A DNA stretch of 64,000 nucleotides, taken from assembly GCA_946807835.1 (NCBI GenBank), contig OX327684.1, forward strand, positions 33,540,501 through 33,604,500, read 5' to 3'. The stretch's first letter is position 1, and the number at the start of each line of letters is the position of its first letter. The notes under the pieces are model-generated. The model did not search any database and was not told the origin of the DNA. It was given only the letters and a program-made list of their open reading frames with translations. The position numbers and the translations under genes were made by a program. Shown piece after piece: positions 12,101 through 24,452 of the stretch. The stretch comes from Ailanthus altissimus. Taxonomy: Eukaryota > Streptophyta > Magnoliopsida > Sapindales > Simaroubaceae.

Positions 12101-14830
12101 ATCATAAATAAAGAACCCCATTAACTTTATAAAGATTTAATTTTAAAAGGTTGTTATACTCGCGTTTTTCATTAAAAGTTGTTAATTTTCATATTTTATT
12201 CGTTATGAATTCTTTATATAAATTTTTTTAACATATATTTTGATAATTTAACATTATAGATCTAAAATTATATTATGTATGTATCAATATTGTTTATAAT
12301 TATTGTAACAGTACTTGTTTTCCCTTCTGTCAATCAATTAAAATTATAAGTTCATTGTACCTTAAAATCTTTCTAGTGAAGGCATTAAGAACCATTATTA
12401 TATTCATGGAGTACATAATGTGTAAATTATAAATGCCTTTAATTATGAGACAATCGACCAGTTTAAAGTTGAGTCATTTAAGTTAAAAGTGCCTTTTGAC
12501 TAAGACATATATGTAATGAATAAATACCGCTAAATTCGATCAAAACGGGCTAAAGAATTTTTACGATAAGGCCTTATTAACCCATCATCATCAATTTGAT
12601 TTTATCGAGGTGATACAATTGGCTAATTAGATGTAATTATCGTTTTCATATCCAAATGTCCACTGAAAGAAATTAATAACGATTAAGACAGTTTCTAAAC
12701 AAGTTAAATGAAAAGTGACCCACTTAATCACAATTTCTGTGGGATTTATGAGAAAATTTTCTAGGTTTTCCGGGGATGAGTCTCTTCGTACAGTATACAT
12801 TCATGCACCTCTTGCCTGCACAACTTTGAAGGTGTAATTGATTTGATGTTAGTCTGGTGCTGGAAACCCATCAGCTAAATTAAACTGTAAATGGCGTAAA
12901 ACCGAATTTTGCCCTTCATTAAACCACGGAATTGACTTCCTTGTGATATCACTCGAGAGGAAAGAAAATATCAGTGATTAAGGTCCAAACCGGGTTAGTT
13001 GCGACAGCGATATATGATCCCAAAATCAATCTTGAATAAAAGACAAAGGTTCACCTTACCATCTATTTACGTAAATATGCCGCATGTGCAAGATAAAAAG
13101 TATCAAAATTATGCTAATTACTGATAATGGGCATGACCAAGGCAAGCGATTAGACACATCGACATCACCTCGCCACGTCGACTAACTTCTAGATGGTAAA
13201 GACAAATATTATCCAAGATCTTATTGTCGGGAGCAGCCGTGATTCTGTTCAAAGAATCACTTGAATTTGCTTATGAAGTTGATCTTCTTGATTCAGAATT
13301 CATATGCTTTTTTAGGCTTTCGGTAATGATTCCATTTATCTGTCGTTGCAAGTTGTGCTCTCGTGAATGCACAATTTACCGCTCATCTCTACGCGTCTCA
13401 GCTCTTGCCCTTTGTGAGTTTTGCCAATAATACGAACCTGAGTTGCATCAAAGCCCATATGTAGTCTTCACAAGGCCCATGAGTAGCACGGAGGATTCAG
13501 TTTCTGTCCAACTACGCCTATTTTGCATTCTAGTACTGTTCATGCGACGTTGGCTTAAACAGAAGTAATGATAAATCCACCCCATCATTTATGTAATACC
13601 CCTCGTTGTTCTTAAAATCAGGACCATAGTTTTCAATTGAGCGGGGGACAGTTACAGGAAACCTGGGTCGATTAATCATCACCAATAAACAATGTCCAAA
13701 ACCATATAATATACTCTCAAATCAAAGTTACGAATACGATTCAGTGGAGGAATCGTATTCAAAACCCCCCCTCATTGTGCTGTGTATTCAAACTCTCTCT
13801 TATTCTTTTTTAATATACAATCATAATTAGTTGATTCGTTAAATAGTGATGTGTCATTAGATGACCCCGTATATAATGGTGATAGCAACGATGTATAACA
13901 CTTTCTCCTAATGAAGATGATTCATATTTTATGCACTTGGAAATAAACCTGATTTATGGGAGCATTATTAAAATGCCAAAAAGAAAACAAGAATTTTTAT
14001 GCAATGGGTTGGTTTATTAACTTAGGAAAAAAGATAGCTTAAATTATCATTTATTTATTTCATACAATTTAATGAAGTATTTTTAAAGGGAAAAAAAAGT
14101 ATTTAATATTATTAACATTATGCTATTAAATTATATAAAATCGATAAATTAAATTATAAACCACTAATTTAATTTAAGGAAACCTTAATCATAAATAAAT
14201 GTTTAAATTTACTAATTATTAAATAAGTAGAAGATCATAACTACGAATGTTGGTGAATATGCATTCAATTTGTAAAAATATATTTAAGTCGTGATTGAAT
14301 ATTGTTTCTCTGATTGCTTTCAAATATCAATATCATTCCCTCGTATGAAACTCTTGGGACTTATATAAATGCACTTTACCTCCATTAATGAATCGGGCTC
14401 GTGAACGATGATCCATCGAGTTCTTAAATTTAGCATTGATATATGCAAATCAATTATTGCTAATACAATTTATTATGTACAAATAGCTTTATATATAGTA
14501 TTATTAATTTTGGAAGTTGATATACAAGGTTTGCCCGTAAATAAATTTTATATTTTTAACTTTATAAAGATAATTGTATTATTTATGAAACATAGTTAAA
14601 GTCTTAAAGATCCCACGACAACTCTTTACAAAGTTAAAATTCACCTTGTACATTAAATCGAATTTCCTCTTGATGTCATCCAATGTAAGATTACCCTAAT
14701 CAAGTCAGTGCGTCTGGTTTTCATTGAAACAAGATATTGGATATAAAGATTACAATAAACCATCAGTCGTTGGAGTTAAAATACAATTTAAAAATCAGAA
14801 AGCCATATAAAAGAATCATCTAAGCTTAGC
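12101..14830. other. Intergenic DNA, no supported gene
   Basis: Mostly AT-rich single-copy-looking sequence. A 68-codon frame at 13,224-13,430 lies in a GC-richer patch, but I recognise no domain in it and see no splice partners. I found no tandem arrays or terminal repeats here. Confidence 0.45.
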
Positions 14831-14879
14831 GATAATCTATTTAGAGTATGGATGACATTTGTTGACCTTCCTACAAACA

Positions 14880-17800
14880 TGTTTGATATTAAAATGAATG
14901 TGGGGATTTGGTGATTCAACAATTTTAAATAGATAAGAATTGAGATAAATGCTAAAGAGAAGAGTCACAAAAAGTCTATAACGTATGAGACACATATAAA
15001 AAAATCTATGATGTATGGGACACGAAAGGGAAAGCGAAATGAGACTCGAAAGAAGCGAAAAAAACACGAAAGGAGCCACCAAGGCTGAACGCTGTGGCAC
15101 CCAAACCAAAAGCCCAGCGTCACGACGATGGGTACGATAAAGCTCAGTGCCGTAGCGCTAGAACTTTAGCGTCATTGCACACCACAGACCCAAAAGATTT
15201 GACACACGACATCACTTACATTCATTCAATAATATTTAAACATTCATTTTAATTTCTTTCAGAATTATAGCAATTAAATTATGACTGGGACAATTAGTAA
15301 ACCGGAGATACGTAGAGTTTTCTCAAAGATTAACACTCTACTACGTCACCAGTACCAACTTTTTTACCGGAAGCCTAAAATATATTCATTGCAAATTCTT
15401 ACTTAAAATCAATCCATTACCACACTTGGTGAAACTTAAATTAAATCCAACCACATACAATAAAATAATACATAAGTATTTATTCAATAGGGACAAATCA
15501 AATATCTTATCCCACGTGTCCCTAAATAAAACACTCAGCAACTTAACAACTTAGGGAACCCAAGGAACAGCAGAAGCCTTGCCAAATCCGCTAAGCACAT
15601 ATGTACCTTATTTACCTGAAATCACCATAAACTATAATGAGTATAAAACTCATTAAGCATACTAGTTTTTCATATATCAAAATACAAATACATATATGTA
15701 CACAATGCATGTGTATGATATGCTGTGATAAATCAAAATCATAATCTTATTAAATCACATGTCAGGTAAGCGCTTACACATTCTTTCAAAACATATTACA
15801 GGAATACCATCACTCAACTACTACTTAGTAGGACTTACACATTACATATCACATAATGAGCCAAATGTCACTCGTAGGTCACATACCGTATGAGAGGAAT
15901 AGTACAAGTGAGGTTTAAATTACACATATTTAATGCTCAAGCCCGAAGGTAAGAGCCAAATCCTCACTCTGATCATTGGTGAGTCCTTTCATATGCACCA
16001 ATACGCCACCACACGAATGTGATGACTCAATATTCCTTTAGGTACAGAACACATAACATATACCAATCTCGAAGGAAAGGCCACACATAAAGGCTCCACA
16101 AATCACATAAGATGCCTACTAAGTCAACAGTGAGTTCAAGCATCTTCAGAACAAAAAATGTTTCTCATTGACATATTACACTTCAAAGCTTTCTTTGTTA
16201 AACACATTTCATTTTAAAAGCTCACTTTTAAAAACACATGTATGTCCATGCTCAATGCCAATGCTCACATTCATAAACATATGTCTTTCACATTTCATAT
16301 CAAATACACTTCGACATAACATAAAGGTATTTCTAAGCACATTTACAAAATCATACATAGACAATTACTATGTTTATTGTGATTTCAGTAAAAAGTCTAG
16401 TATACTTACCTTTTAATACTTTCAGCTACAAGGCTTAAATCTCCTTAACCTATCAATGGAGATTAATCCTTTCATAAGCCTCACAATTCACACAAAATAC
16501 TTTAAATAGCTTACAAAATTATACACAATGCATTTATCACATCAAATTAGTCTAAATACTTGGTTTCTCAAAACCTGTCATTCTGACTACTTACACTTAA
16601 CAAAATTTTCTAATACATCAAATGATGTCTAATTACTCCAAAATCAGAATATATCATTCTTGACTCATATATCCTTCTTATATATGAATATTATATCAAA
16701 ATTTCTACAAAATCTATTCCATATACACCATCGAATCCAAACTACTAACCTGACAGGATCAAGATACTTACTGAACAACATTCAATCTCCCAATTTTATA
16801 AAATCATATACTAACTCAAAAATTATAAAACTATCGCATAATTACTGTTAACACATATATAAATCCATGATAAATATATCACTTCAAAATCATGGCTAAA
16901 AGTATTTTAAAATTATTTTATTCCATAGCCTTAAAAATCTGTTAATTAAATACTGCAATGAGTTGATACACTTTAGAAAATTATAACAATTTAACCACAT
17001 TGATCTAAATTCTCAATTCTGAGTATATCATATTAGACATATAAGCTTATGATATTTTACAAATTCGTAATATTTGAAGATCATTCAGCAGCCCAAACAT
17101 TGTTTTCCACTATATCATACTGTTCACACAGGAAATTTCCAGAATTTCAAGGTTATTTTGATAAATTCACTAAAACTTCAATTTTCGAAATTTTCAATCG
17201 ATTCAAAGTCTCAAATAATCCTAAACATGATTAATTTCATATACTCAAAATTTAAAACCATAATCGAATCACAACAATTTATAAAATTCCTGAATCAAGA
17301 GATTATCAAGCAGAAATTTTACAATCTATCATGATTTATCAAGCTATCTTATAGATCATCATCAATTCTCAAAATATCATACGAAATACACATCAAATCC
17401 TCAATTATACATATTTCTAGAAATCAAAACTCAAAGAAATTAACTTAATTAACGCCAATAAATTGAGAAATAGTTGTGATATACCTCTTAAAATCCAAAA
17501 TTCTAAAAATTCCAATTTCTTCTTCTTCTTCTCCTCTTTCTCTCCCTTATATTTCTCTCTTCTCTATCTCTGAAAGAGGTAGCTCGACCAAAATGAGAGA
17601 ATTAGAGTTTCAAAAGTGTATTTTTATACTAAGAGGCTAATTTTTAATATTTACAAATTTGCCCCCAAAACTTTTAAAGTATTACAATTTGGTCCCTAAA
17701 ATAAATCTAAAGTTTTACAAATAAACCCAATACTAATAGTATATCCTTAACTTATAAAAACACTACTAATAACAATATATAAATCAAGTATCGTCTATAT

Positions 17801-18036
17801 ACAAATAAAATACGATATATATATATATATATAAATATACATACTTATTCTTACTGGTTGTGGATACTGGTTACTACAGTCATGGCGCTAGAACTTTAGC
17901 GTCACGGCACTAGGACCTCAGTGCCGCGGTGCCAGAGTCGGGAAGTTTCTATTTTTGTACAAGATTTTCGGTTTTGGAAAGTTTAGGACTTCCAAAATAA
18001 TAGGAGTCTTACTTCAACAGGGAATAGTGTTACTAG
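14880..18036 (+). mobile_element. Old copia-type LTR, left part, interrupted
   Basis: About 300 bp up to 15,175 and the stretch 17,879-18,036 form one sequence split by solo LTR copy B. Its hallmark is repetition of short GC-rich words: gcgctagaactttagcgtca appears on both sides of the insertion, along with variants of cacggcac and cagtgccg. The sequence continues at 33,817 after the gypsy insertion and reaches a TATA box about 20 bp later, so this is the U3 part of an LTR. Its start is not resolved. Confidence 0.5.
15176..17878 (-). mobile_element. Solo LTR, copy B (reverse), TSD GTCAT
   Basis: This is the reverse complement of copies A and C over its whole 2,703 bp. It is flanked by a perfect 5-bp target duplication GTCAT at 15,171-15,175 and 17,879-17,883. 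Read on the minus strand it starts TGTAGTAACCAG and ends at a diverged TG/CA terminus. The TATA-like box lies at 17,619-17,628. It holds no coding capacity. The duplication shows integration by a retroviral-type integrase; the lack of a second LTR and interior fits LTR-LTR recombination. It landed in the old copia-type LTR. Confidence 0.85.
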
Positions 18037-18506
18037 TGTCACGCCCCAAGTGCTCTCAAGTATTTCCTCAAGCACTTGGTGCGTGACTAGGCCTGTTGGA
18101 GGCCTTTTGGACCATGGAGTGCTACGTGGACCTGAGCTTTTAGAAGGCCCGCTGTTTGGATGGAGAACTGGGCTTGGCATGCGACTTATTAGGGTAGTTC
18201 ACCTTAATTAGAATTTCATAAAAGGTAGAATGGCATCTAAGAATATTCTAGAGCATAATTCTCCATCTTGTATGTACACCGTTAGATCATTTATATCTAA
18301 GTCGTCGATTGTATAGGGCTGCTACTATTTAAAGGGGAGACCCTCACTTGTATAATTCATTTCATAGCTTTGTTTTCTCTTTAACAATATAGAGAGCATT
18401 CGTGCAAACACTTGGTGTGCTTGTTTTTCTTCTCTTTGTATGATTTTCTCGGCTGCTTAGTAAGTAACGCGTCTAAGGTCGCATGGTTCAAAAACGGTCC
18501 ATAACA
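18037..18506 (+). repeat. 5' LTR of the gypsy chromovirus
   Basis: This 470-bp LTR begins TGTCACGCCCC and ends ATAACA. It holds a TATA-like tatttaaaggg near 18,327 and a purine-poor downstream region. The homologous 3' LTR starts at 25,931 and differs at many sites, mostly transitions, which points to an old insertion. Confidence 0.85.
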
Positions 18507-18508
18507 GT

Positions 18509-18520
18509 TGGTATAAGAGC
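18509..18520 (+). promoter_or_regulatory. Primer-binding site, initiator tRNA-Met type
   Basis: TGGTATAAGAGC lies two bases after the 5' LTR. It differs at one position from TGGTATCAGAGC, the usual complement of the initiator tRNA-Met 3' end used by many plant retrotransposons. Confidence 0.8.
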
Positions 18521-18530
18521 AGGTTCAAAG

Positions 18531-19710
18531 ATGGAAAAAGATGGTGTACTGTCAGATTTAACTGAAGAGAGGGGTCGGAACCCCAAAGCTAAGAAGCATG
18601 GCAGTGGCGCTCGCGATAAGTTAGTAGATCCAGGTCAGGATATGAGGAGTATGGTGAAAGCACTCAGTGGCGCTGTCGGGAAGGCCGCAGATCGCCTTAG
18701 AGAGTTGGAGCAATAAGTAGAGAAGATCAAGGTGGGCCTCGACACTCAAGAAGATGAGATGCGCTCCCTCATCAGCACATCCTCATCAGCACATCCTTAT
18801 CAGCACATCTATTGAGGCTTAAGCTGATAAGCAGCGAGACTGGATTCAGGCTTTTCAGGAGAGTGTCCTCACCACAATGGACAATATTCAAGTCCAAGTA
18901 GAGGAGCTACGCCAAGGGTTTGAAACTGTCAAGGAGGATGTGGTGCTGTGCAAACGGGCGGTGGCGAACGGGTTTGTCGCCGCTCAAGTTATGGTGTCTG
19001 CACTGAGGGTCGATGCTCCTAAGCTCAAGGAGTTCAGCAGGAAGCGGAATGCCAAGGAGCTCGACAATTACTTCTAGCAGATAGAGAGATACTTCGACGC
19101 CCTAGGTGTACGGGACGAGGATAAGGTAAACACCGTGACCCTATATCTCTCTGATCATGCAATTCTGTGGTGGCATAAGAAGAGCGAGAAAATTCGCAAG
19201 AGTACCTGCACCATCAACACCTGGACAGAGTTGCAACAGGAGCTGAAGCGTTAATTCTATTCGGAGAATATGGCGCACGACACTAGGAATCGTCTAAAGG
19301 AGTTGAAACAGATCAAGTCTATTGGCGAGTACATAGAGGAGTACTCACTATTGATGCTGCAGATCCACAATATGAGTGAAGAAGACTTTCTATTCAATTT
19401 CCTCGACGGATTACAGACATGAGCATCCAATGAGCTGAGGCGGCGTGGAGTGCAGAATATATCCGACGCTCTCACATTGCCGAAAATGCTCACTGATTAC
19501 CGCAAGGGTGATGTGGAGACGTCCAAGAATTCGAAGCCCAATCACAGCAAAGGTAGGGGAATTAGGGAGTCTCAACCTCCGCAGGATAAGGAGGGGAAAG
19601 GTAAACCGCCCACAGGGAGAGAGCAGAAGCGTAACGGCGGGAGAAAGCCGAGATCTAGCTACTTCCTTTGTGATAAGGATCACTGGGTGAAGGACTGTCC
19701 AAAGAAAAAG
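18531..19710 (+). pseudogene. gypsy gag, broken
   Basis: Gag begins at the ATG at 18,531. It includes a region with the gypsy capsid pattern (a LWWHKKSEK block, then a LKELKQIKSIGEYIEEY block) and ends in a zinc-knuckle region near 19,659-19,700 whose first Cys position is Tyr. In-frame stops lie at 18,714, 19,075, 19,252 and 19,420. A 14-bp word present three times at about 18,769-18,812 shifts the frame. The last three stops and the knuckle change are explained by C-to-T or G-to-A transitions. Gag would form the particle that packages the element RNA. Confidence 0.8.
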
Positions 19711-19719
19711 GCTATCAAC

Positions 19720-20133
19720 GCGATATTAGAGACTCAACAAGTGGGCGAACAGGGACAAATGGGATGTCTGCAGTTGCTCAATGCTCTCAATGCTAAGCGG
19801 GCAACCCGCGCGCCAATGGGAAAGGCGCCGATGTACGTTGAAGCCTACATTAACGGGAGAAAGACTCAAGCACTAGTAGATACTGGAGCTACGCATAACT
19901 TTATTAAGTATGCGGAAGCAGTACGCTTTGGCCTCAAGGTGGAAAAAGGGATTGTCTACCTCAAGACTGTGAACGCCGCAATCAAGCCATTGGACGAGGT
20001 CCTTCGTGGAGTTGAAATGAGCCTCGAAAAATGGAGCGGTAAGGTAAACTTTTCGGTAGCCCCTCTCGATGATTTTGATGCTGTTCGTGGTATGAATTTT
20101 CTGCGGCAATTTAATGTGGTACCACTTCCCTGA
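19720..20133 (+). pseudogene. gypsy aspartic protease
   Basis: The retropepsin active-site triad is intact in VDTGATHNFI (about 19,873-19,902), followed by a typical hydrophobic C-terminal part ending in a GMNFLRQFNVVPLP block. A stop at 20,131 cuts the polyprotein. In a working element this domain separates gag from pol products. It is in the same frame as the end of gag, as is usual for chromoviruses. Confidence 0.8.
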
Positions 20134-20169
20134 CACAACTACGTATGCATCCTGAAGGGAGGACCATGC

Positions 20170-21275
20170 ATGGTACCGACAATAAATAAGCCAACAGGTG
20201 GGCAACCCAAGCCCAATGCCCACACCAATCTCCTGTCCGCCATGCAACTGAAGAAGGGAGCTAAGCGAAGAGAAGAGACATACCTCGCCATGATATGGGA
20301 GGCAGATTATGAGGCGTGCGGGGGCAAAAAAGAGTTGGCAGCGGAGATCACGAAAGTGCTCAAGCAACACCAGAACGTGATGCCAGCAGCACTACCACAA
20401 AAATTACCACTAAGACGGGTGATTGATCACGAGATTGAGCTGGAGTCAGTAGCTAAACCTTCAGCCAAAGCGCCCTACCGAATGTCTCCACCAGAGTTAG
20501 CAGAGTTACGGAAGCAGCTTAAGGAGTTACTGGATGCAGGTTTTATCCAGCCATCTAAGGCGCCCTACGGCGCGCCCATGATTTTCTAGTGCAAGCACGA
20601 TGGATCATTGCGGTTATGCATAGACTACCGGGCGTTGAACAAGGTCATTATCAAAAATAGGTATCCCATTCCTCTAATTGCTGACTTGTTTAATCAGTTG
20701 GGACATGCGAAATATTTTTCGAAGCTGAATTTGCGATCAGGTTACCATCAAGTGCGGATAGCCGAGGGTGATGAACCGAAGACTACTTGTGTAACGCATT
20801 ATGGGCCTTTGAGTTTCTTGTCATATCGTTTAGCCTCACAAATGCGCCAGCCACCTTCTACACATTGATGAACAATATACTCCAGCCCTTCCTTGATAAA
20901 TTCGTCGTCGTATACTTGGACGACATTGTCATCTACAGCAACACTCTCGAAGAGCATGTGGTACACTTGCAGTCTGTCTTGAAGGTGCTCTGCGAGAATG
21001 AGTTGTATGTGAAGATGGAGAAATGTTCATTCACCAAGCCAGAGGTAGACTTTTTGGGTCACAAGATCAAAGACGGCAAACTGATGATGGACAGGGCAAA
21101 AATTCGCGCTATAGTGGATTGGGAGGCACCCACGAAAGTTACCGAGCTGTGGTCTTTCCTTCGGTTGGTCAACTATTATCATAGATTTATCAAAAGCTAC
21201 TCCACCATTGCAGCACCCCTTACTGACCTGCTAAAGAAGACTAAAGCATGGGAGTGGACTAAGGAGTGTCAATAG
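20170..21275 (+). pseudogene. gypsy reverse transcriptase, broken
   Basis: The RT fingers and palm are plain: a [12 protein letters not shown] block, then [16 protein letters not shown], in which the usual first catalytic Asp is Asn, and then an intact YLDD box at about 20,912-20,923. A stop lies at 20,587, the frame shifts by one base near 20,805 in a G run, and another stop lies at 21,273. The Asp-to-Asn change alone should abolish polymerase activity. Confidence 0.85.
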
Positions 21276-21730
21276 GCTTTTGATCGACTAAAGACAACAG
21301 TGTTCGAGGAATCAATCTTAGCATTGCCGAATCACTTGTTACCATATGAGGTACATACTGATGCGTTTGACTTTGCCATTGGTGGTGCATTGATGTATAA
21401 GGACCATTCGATCGCGTATGAGAGCCAGAAACTCAATGAGACGGAGAGGCGCTATACGGTACAAGAGAAGGAGATGACGGGGGTCATCCATTGTCTGCGC
21501 ACTTGGCGACACTATCTGCTTGGGGAAAATTTCGTAGTAATGACGGACAACATAGCGACGAGTTGCTTCCAAAGTCAAAAGAAACTCAGCCTAAAGCAAG
21601 CTAAGTGGCAGGACTTTTTGGCGGAGTTCGATTATGAGCTTGAGTACAAATTGGGAAAGGTAAACGTGGTGGCGAACGCCTTAAGCCGGAAGGTCAAGCT
21701 AGCAGCTATAAACAAGTTGGAAGGTGATTT
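21276..21730 (+). pseudogene. gypsy RNase H, cut by solo LTR
   Basis: The frame carries the gypsy RNase H hallmarks: VHTDAFDFAIGGAL at its start, a SQKLNETERRYTVQEKE block, and a LSRKVK-type linker at the end. Solo LTR copy C interrupts the linker at 21,731, after one GATTT copy. The same reading frame resumes after the second GATTT at 24,448-24,452. Confidence 0.85.
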
Positions 21731-24447
21731 TGTAGTAATCAGTATCCACGACTGGTAAGAATAAGTATTTATATATGTATAAATATACGTATTTTATTTG
21801 TATGTTGGTGATACTTGAATTATATATTGTTATTAGTAATATTTTTATAGGTTAAGGATATACGATTAGTATTGGGTTTATTTGTATGACTTTAGATTTA
21901 TTTTATGGACCAAATTGTTATACTTTGAAAGTTTTGGGGCAAATTCGTAAATATCAAAAATTAGCCTCTTAGTATAAAAATACACTTTTAAACCCTAATT
22001 TACCATTTTTAGGTCGAGCTACCCATTTTAAGAGAGAGAAGAGAGAAATAGAGGAGAGAGAAATAGGAGAAGAAGAAGAAAAAGAAGAAGAAATTGAAAA
22101 TTTGAATTTCAAGAGGTATATCATACGTATTTCTCAATTTATTGGTATTAATTAAGTTAATTCCTTTAAGTTTTGATTTCTGAAAATATGTATAATTGAG
22201 GATTTGTTGTGTATTTCGTAAGATCATATGAGAATTGATGATGATCTATAAGATAGTTTGATAAATCATGATGAATTATGGAATTTTTGCTGGATAACCT
22301 CTTGATCTAGGAATTTTATAAATTGTTGTGATTCGATTCTGGTTTTGAATTTTGAGTATATGAAATTAGACATGTTTAGGATCATCTGAGACTTTGAATC
22401 GACTGAAAATCTCAGAAATTGAATTTGTAGTGAATTTACCAAAATGACCCTGGAATTCTGGAAATTTCCTGTGTAAACAGTATGATACAGTGGAAAATAA
22501 TTTTTGACCTGCTGAATGATCTTTAAAAATTACGAATTTGTGGAATATGATAATTTTATATGTCTAATATGATATACTCGGAATTGAGAATTTGGATCAA
22601 TGTGGTTGAAGTGTTATGAATTTCTAAAGTGTATCAGCTCATTGTAGTATTTGATTAACAGATTTTTAAAGTTATGAAATAAAATAGTTTTAAAATACTT
22701 TTGGCAGTTATTTGGAAGCCAAATATTTATCATGGACTGAGATATGTGTCAAGAGTAATTATGTGGTAGTTTTATAATTTTTGAGTTAGTATATGATTTT
22801 ATAAAATTGGGAGATTGAATACTGTTCAGTAAGTATCTTGATCATGTTAGGTTTGTAGTTTGGATTCGATGGTGTGTATGGAATGGATTGTGTAGGAATT
22901 TTGATATAATATTTATATATAAGAAGTATATATGAGTCAAGAATGATATATTCTGATTTCGGAGTAATTGGACATCATTTGATGTATTAGAAATTTTTGT
23001 TAAGTGTAAGTGGTCAGAATGACAGGTTTTGAGAAACCAAATATTTAGACCAATTTGATGTGATAAATGCATTGTGTATAATTTTGTAAGCTATTTAAAG
23101 TATTTTTTGTGAATTGTGAGGCTTATGAAAGGATTAATCTCCATTGATAGGTTAAGGAGATTTAAGCCTTGTAGCTGAAAGTGTTAAGAGGTAAGTATAC
23201 TAGACTTACTACTGGAATCACAATAAACATAATAATTGTTTTGTATGATTTTGTAAATGGGGTTAAGAATATGTTTATGATATGTCAAAGTATATTTTGA
23301 TATGAAATGTGAATATATGTTTATGAATGTGAGCATTGACATTGAGCATGAACATACATGTGTTTTTGAAAGTGAGCTTTCCAAAATAAGATGCGTTTAA
23401 CAAAGAAAGCTTTTGAAGTGTAATATGTCAATGAGAAATATTTTGTGATTTGAGGGTACTTGAACTCACTGTTAACTTAGTAGGCATTTTATGTGATTTG
23501 TGGAGCCTTTATGTGTGGCATTTCCTTCGGGATTGGTATATATTATGTGTTCCATATGTAGGGAGGATCCTATTGGTACCTAAAGGAAGTGTGAGTCATC
23601 ACATTCCTGTGGTGGCGTATTGGTACATGTGAGAGGACTCACCGATGATCAGGGTGAGGGTTTGGCTTTTACCTTCGGGCATAAGCGTTATATATGTGTG
23701 ATTTAAAGACCTCACTTGTACTATTCCTCTCATACGGTATGTCACCTACGAGTGACATTTGGCTCATTATGTGATATGTGATATGTAAGTCCTACTAAGT
23801 AGTAGTCGAGTAATGGTATTCCTATTATGTGTTTTGAAAGAATGTGTAATCGCTTACATGATATGTGATTTGATAAGATTATGATTTTGATTGATCACAG
23901 CATATCATACATATGCATTGTGTACATATATGTATTTGTATTTGATATATGAAAAACTAGTATGCTTACTGAGTTTTATACTCATTATAGTTTATGGTGA
24001 TTTCAGGTAAATAAGGTACATGTGTGCTTACCGGATTTGGCAAGGCTTCTGCTGTTCCTTGGGTTCCCTAAGTTGTTAGGTTGCTAAGTGTTTCATTTTG
24101 GGACACGTGGGATAAGATATTTGATTTGTCCCTAGTGAATAAATACTTGTGTATTATTTTATTGTGTGTGGTTGGATTTAGTTTAAGTTTCACCAAGTGT
24201 AGTAATGGATTGATTTTAAGTAAGAATTTGCAATGAATATATTCTGGGCTTCCGGTAATAAAGTTGCTACTGGTGACGTAGTAGAGTGTTAATCTCTGAG
24301 AAAACTCTGCGTATCTCCGGTTTACTAATTGTCCCAGTCATAATTCAATTACTATAATTCTGAAAGAAATTAAAATGAATGTTTAAGTATTATTGAATGA
24401 ATGTAAGTGATGTCGTGTGTCAGATCTTTTGGGTCTGGGGCGTGACA
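21731..24447 (+). mobile_element. Solo LTR, copy C, TSD GATTT
   Basis: This 2,717-bp element starts TGTAGTAATC and ends GGGGCGTGACA. It is flanked by a perfect 5-bp target duplication GATTT (21,726-21,730 and 24,448-24,452) and shares its full length with copies A and B. A TATA-like TATAAAAATA lies at 21,973-21,982. It has no coding capacity. It sits between the RNase H and integrase parts of the gypsy polyprotein, so it must be younger than the gypsy insertion. Its precise duplication makes it the best reference for the family's ends. Confidence 0.88.
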
Positions 24448-24452
24448 GATTT

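Noticed and set aside
13224..13430. 68-codon Cys-rich frame
   Set aside because: Cys spacing fits no zinc finger that I know, and there is no supporting exon structure.
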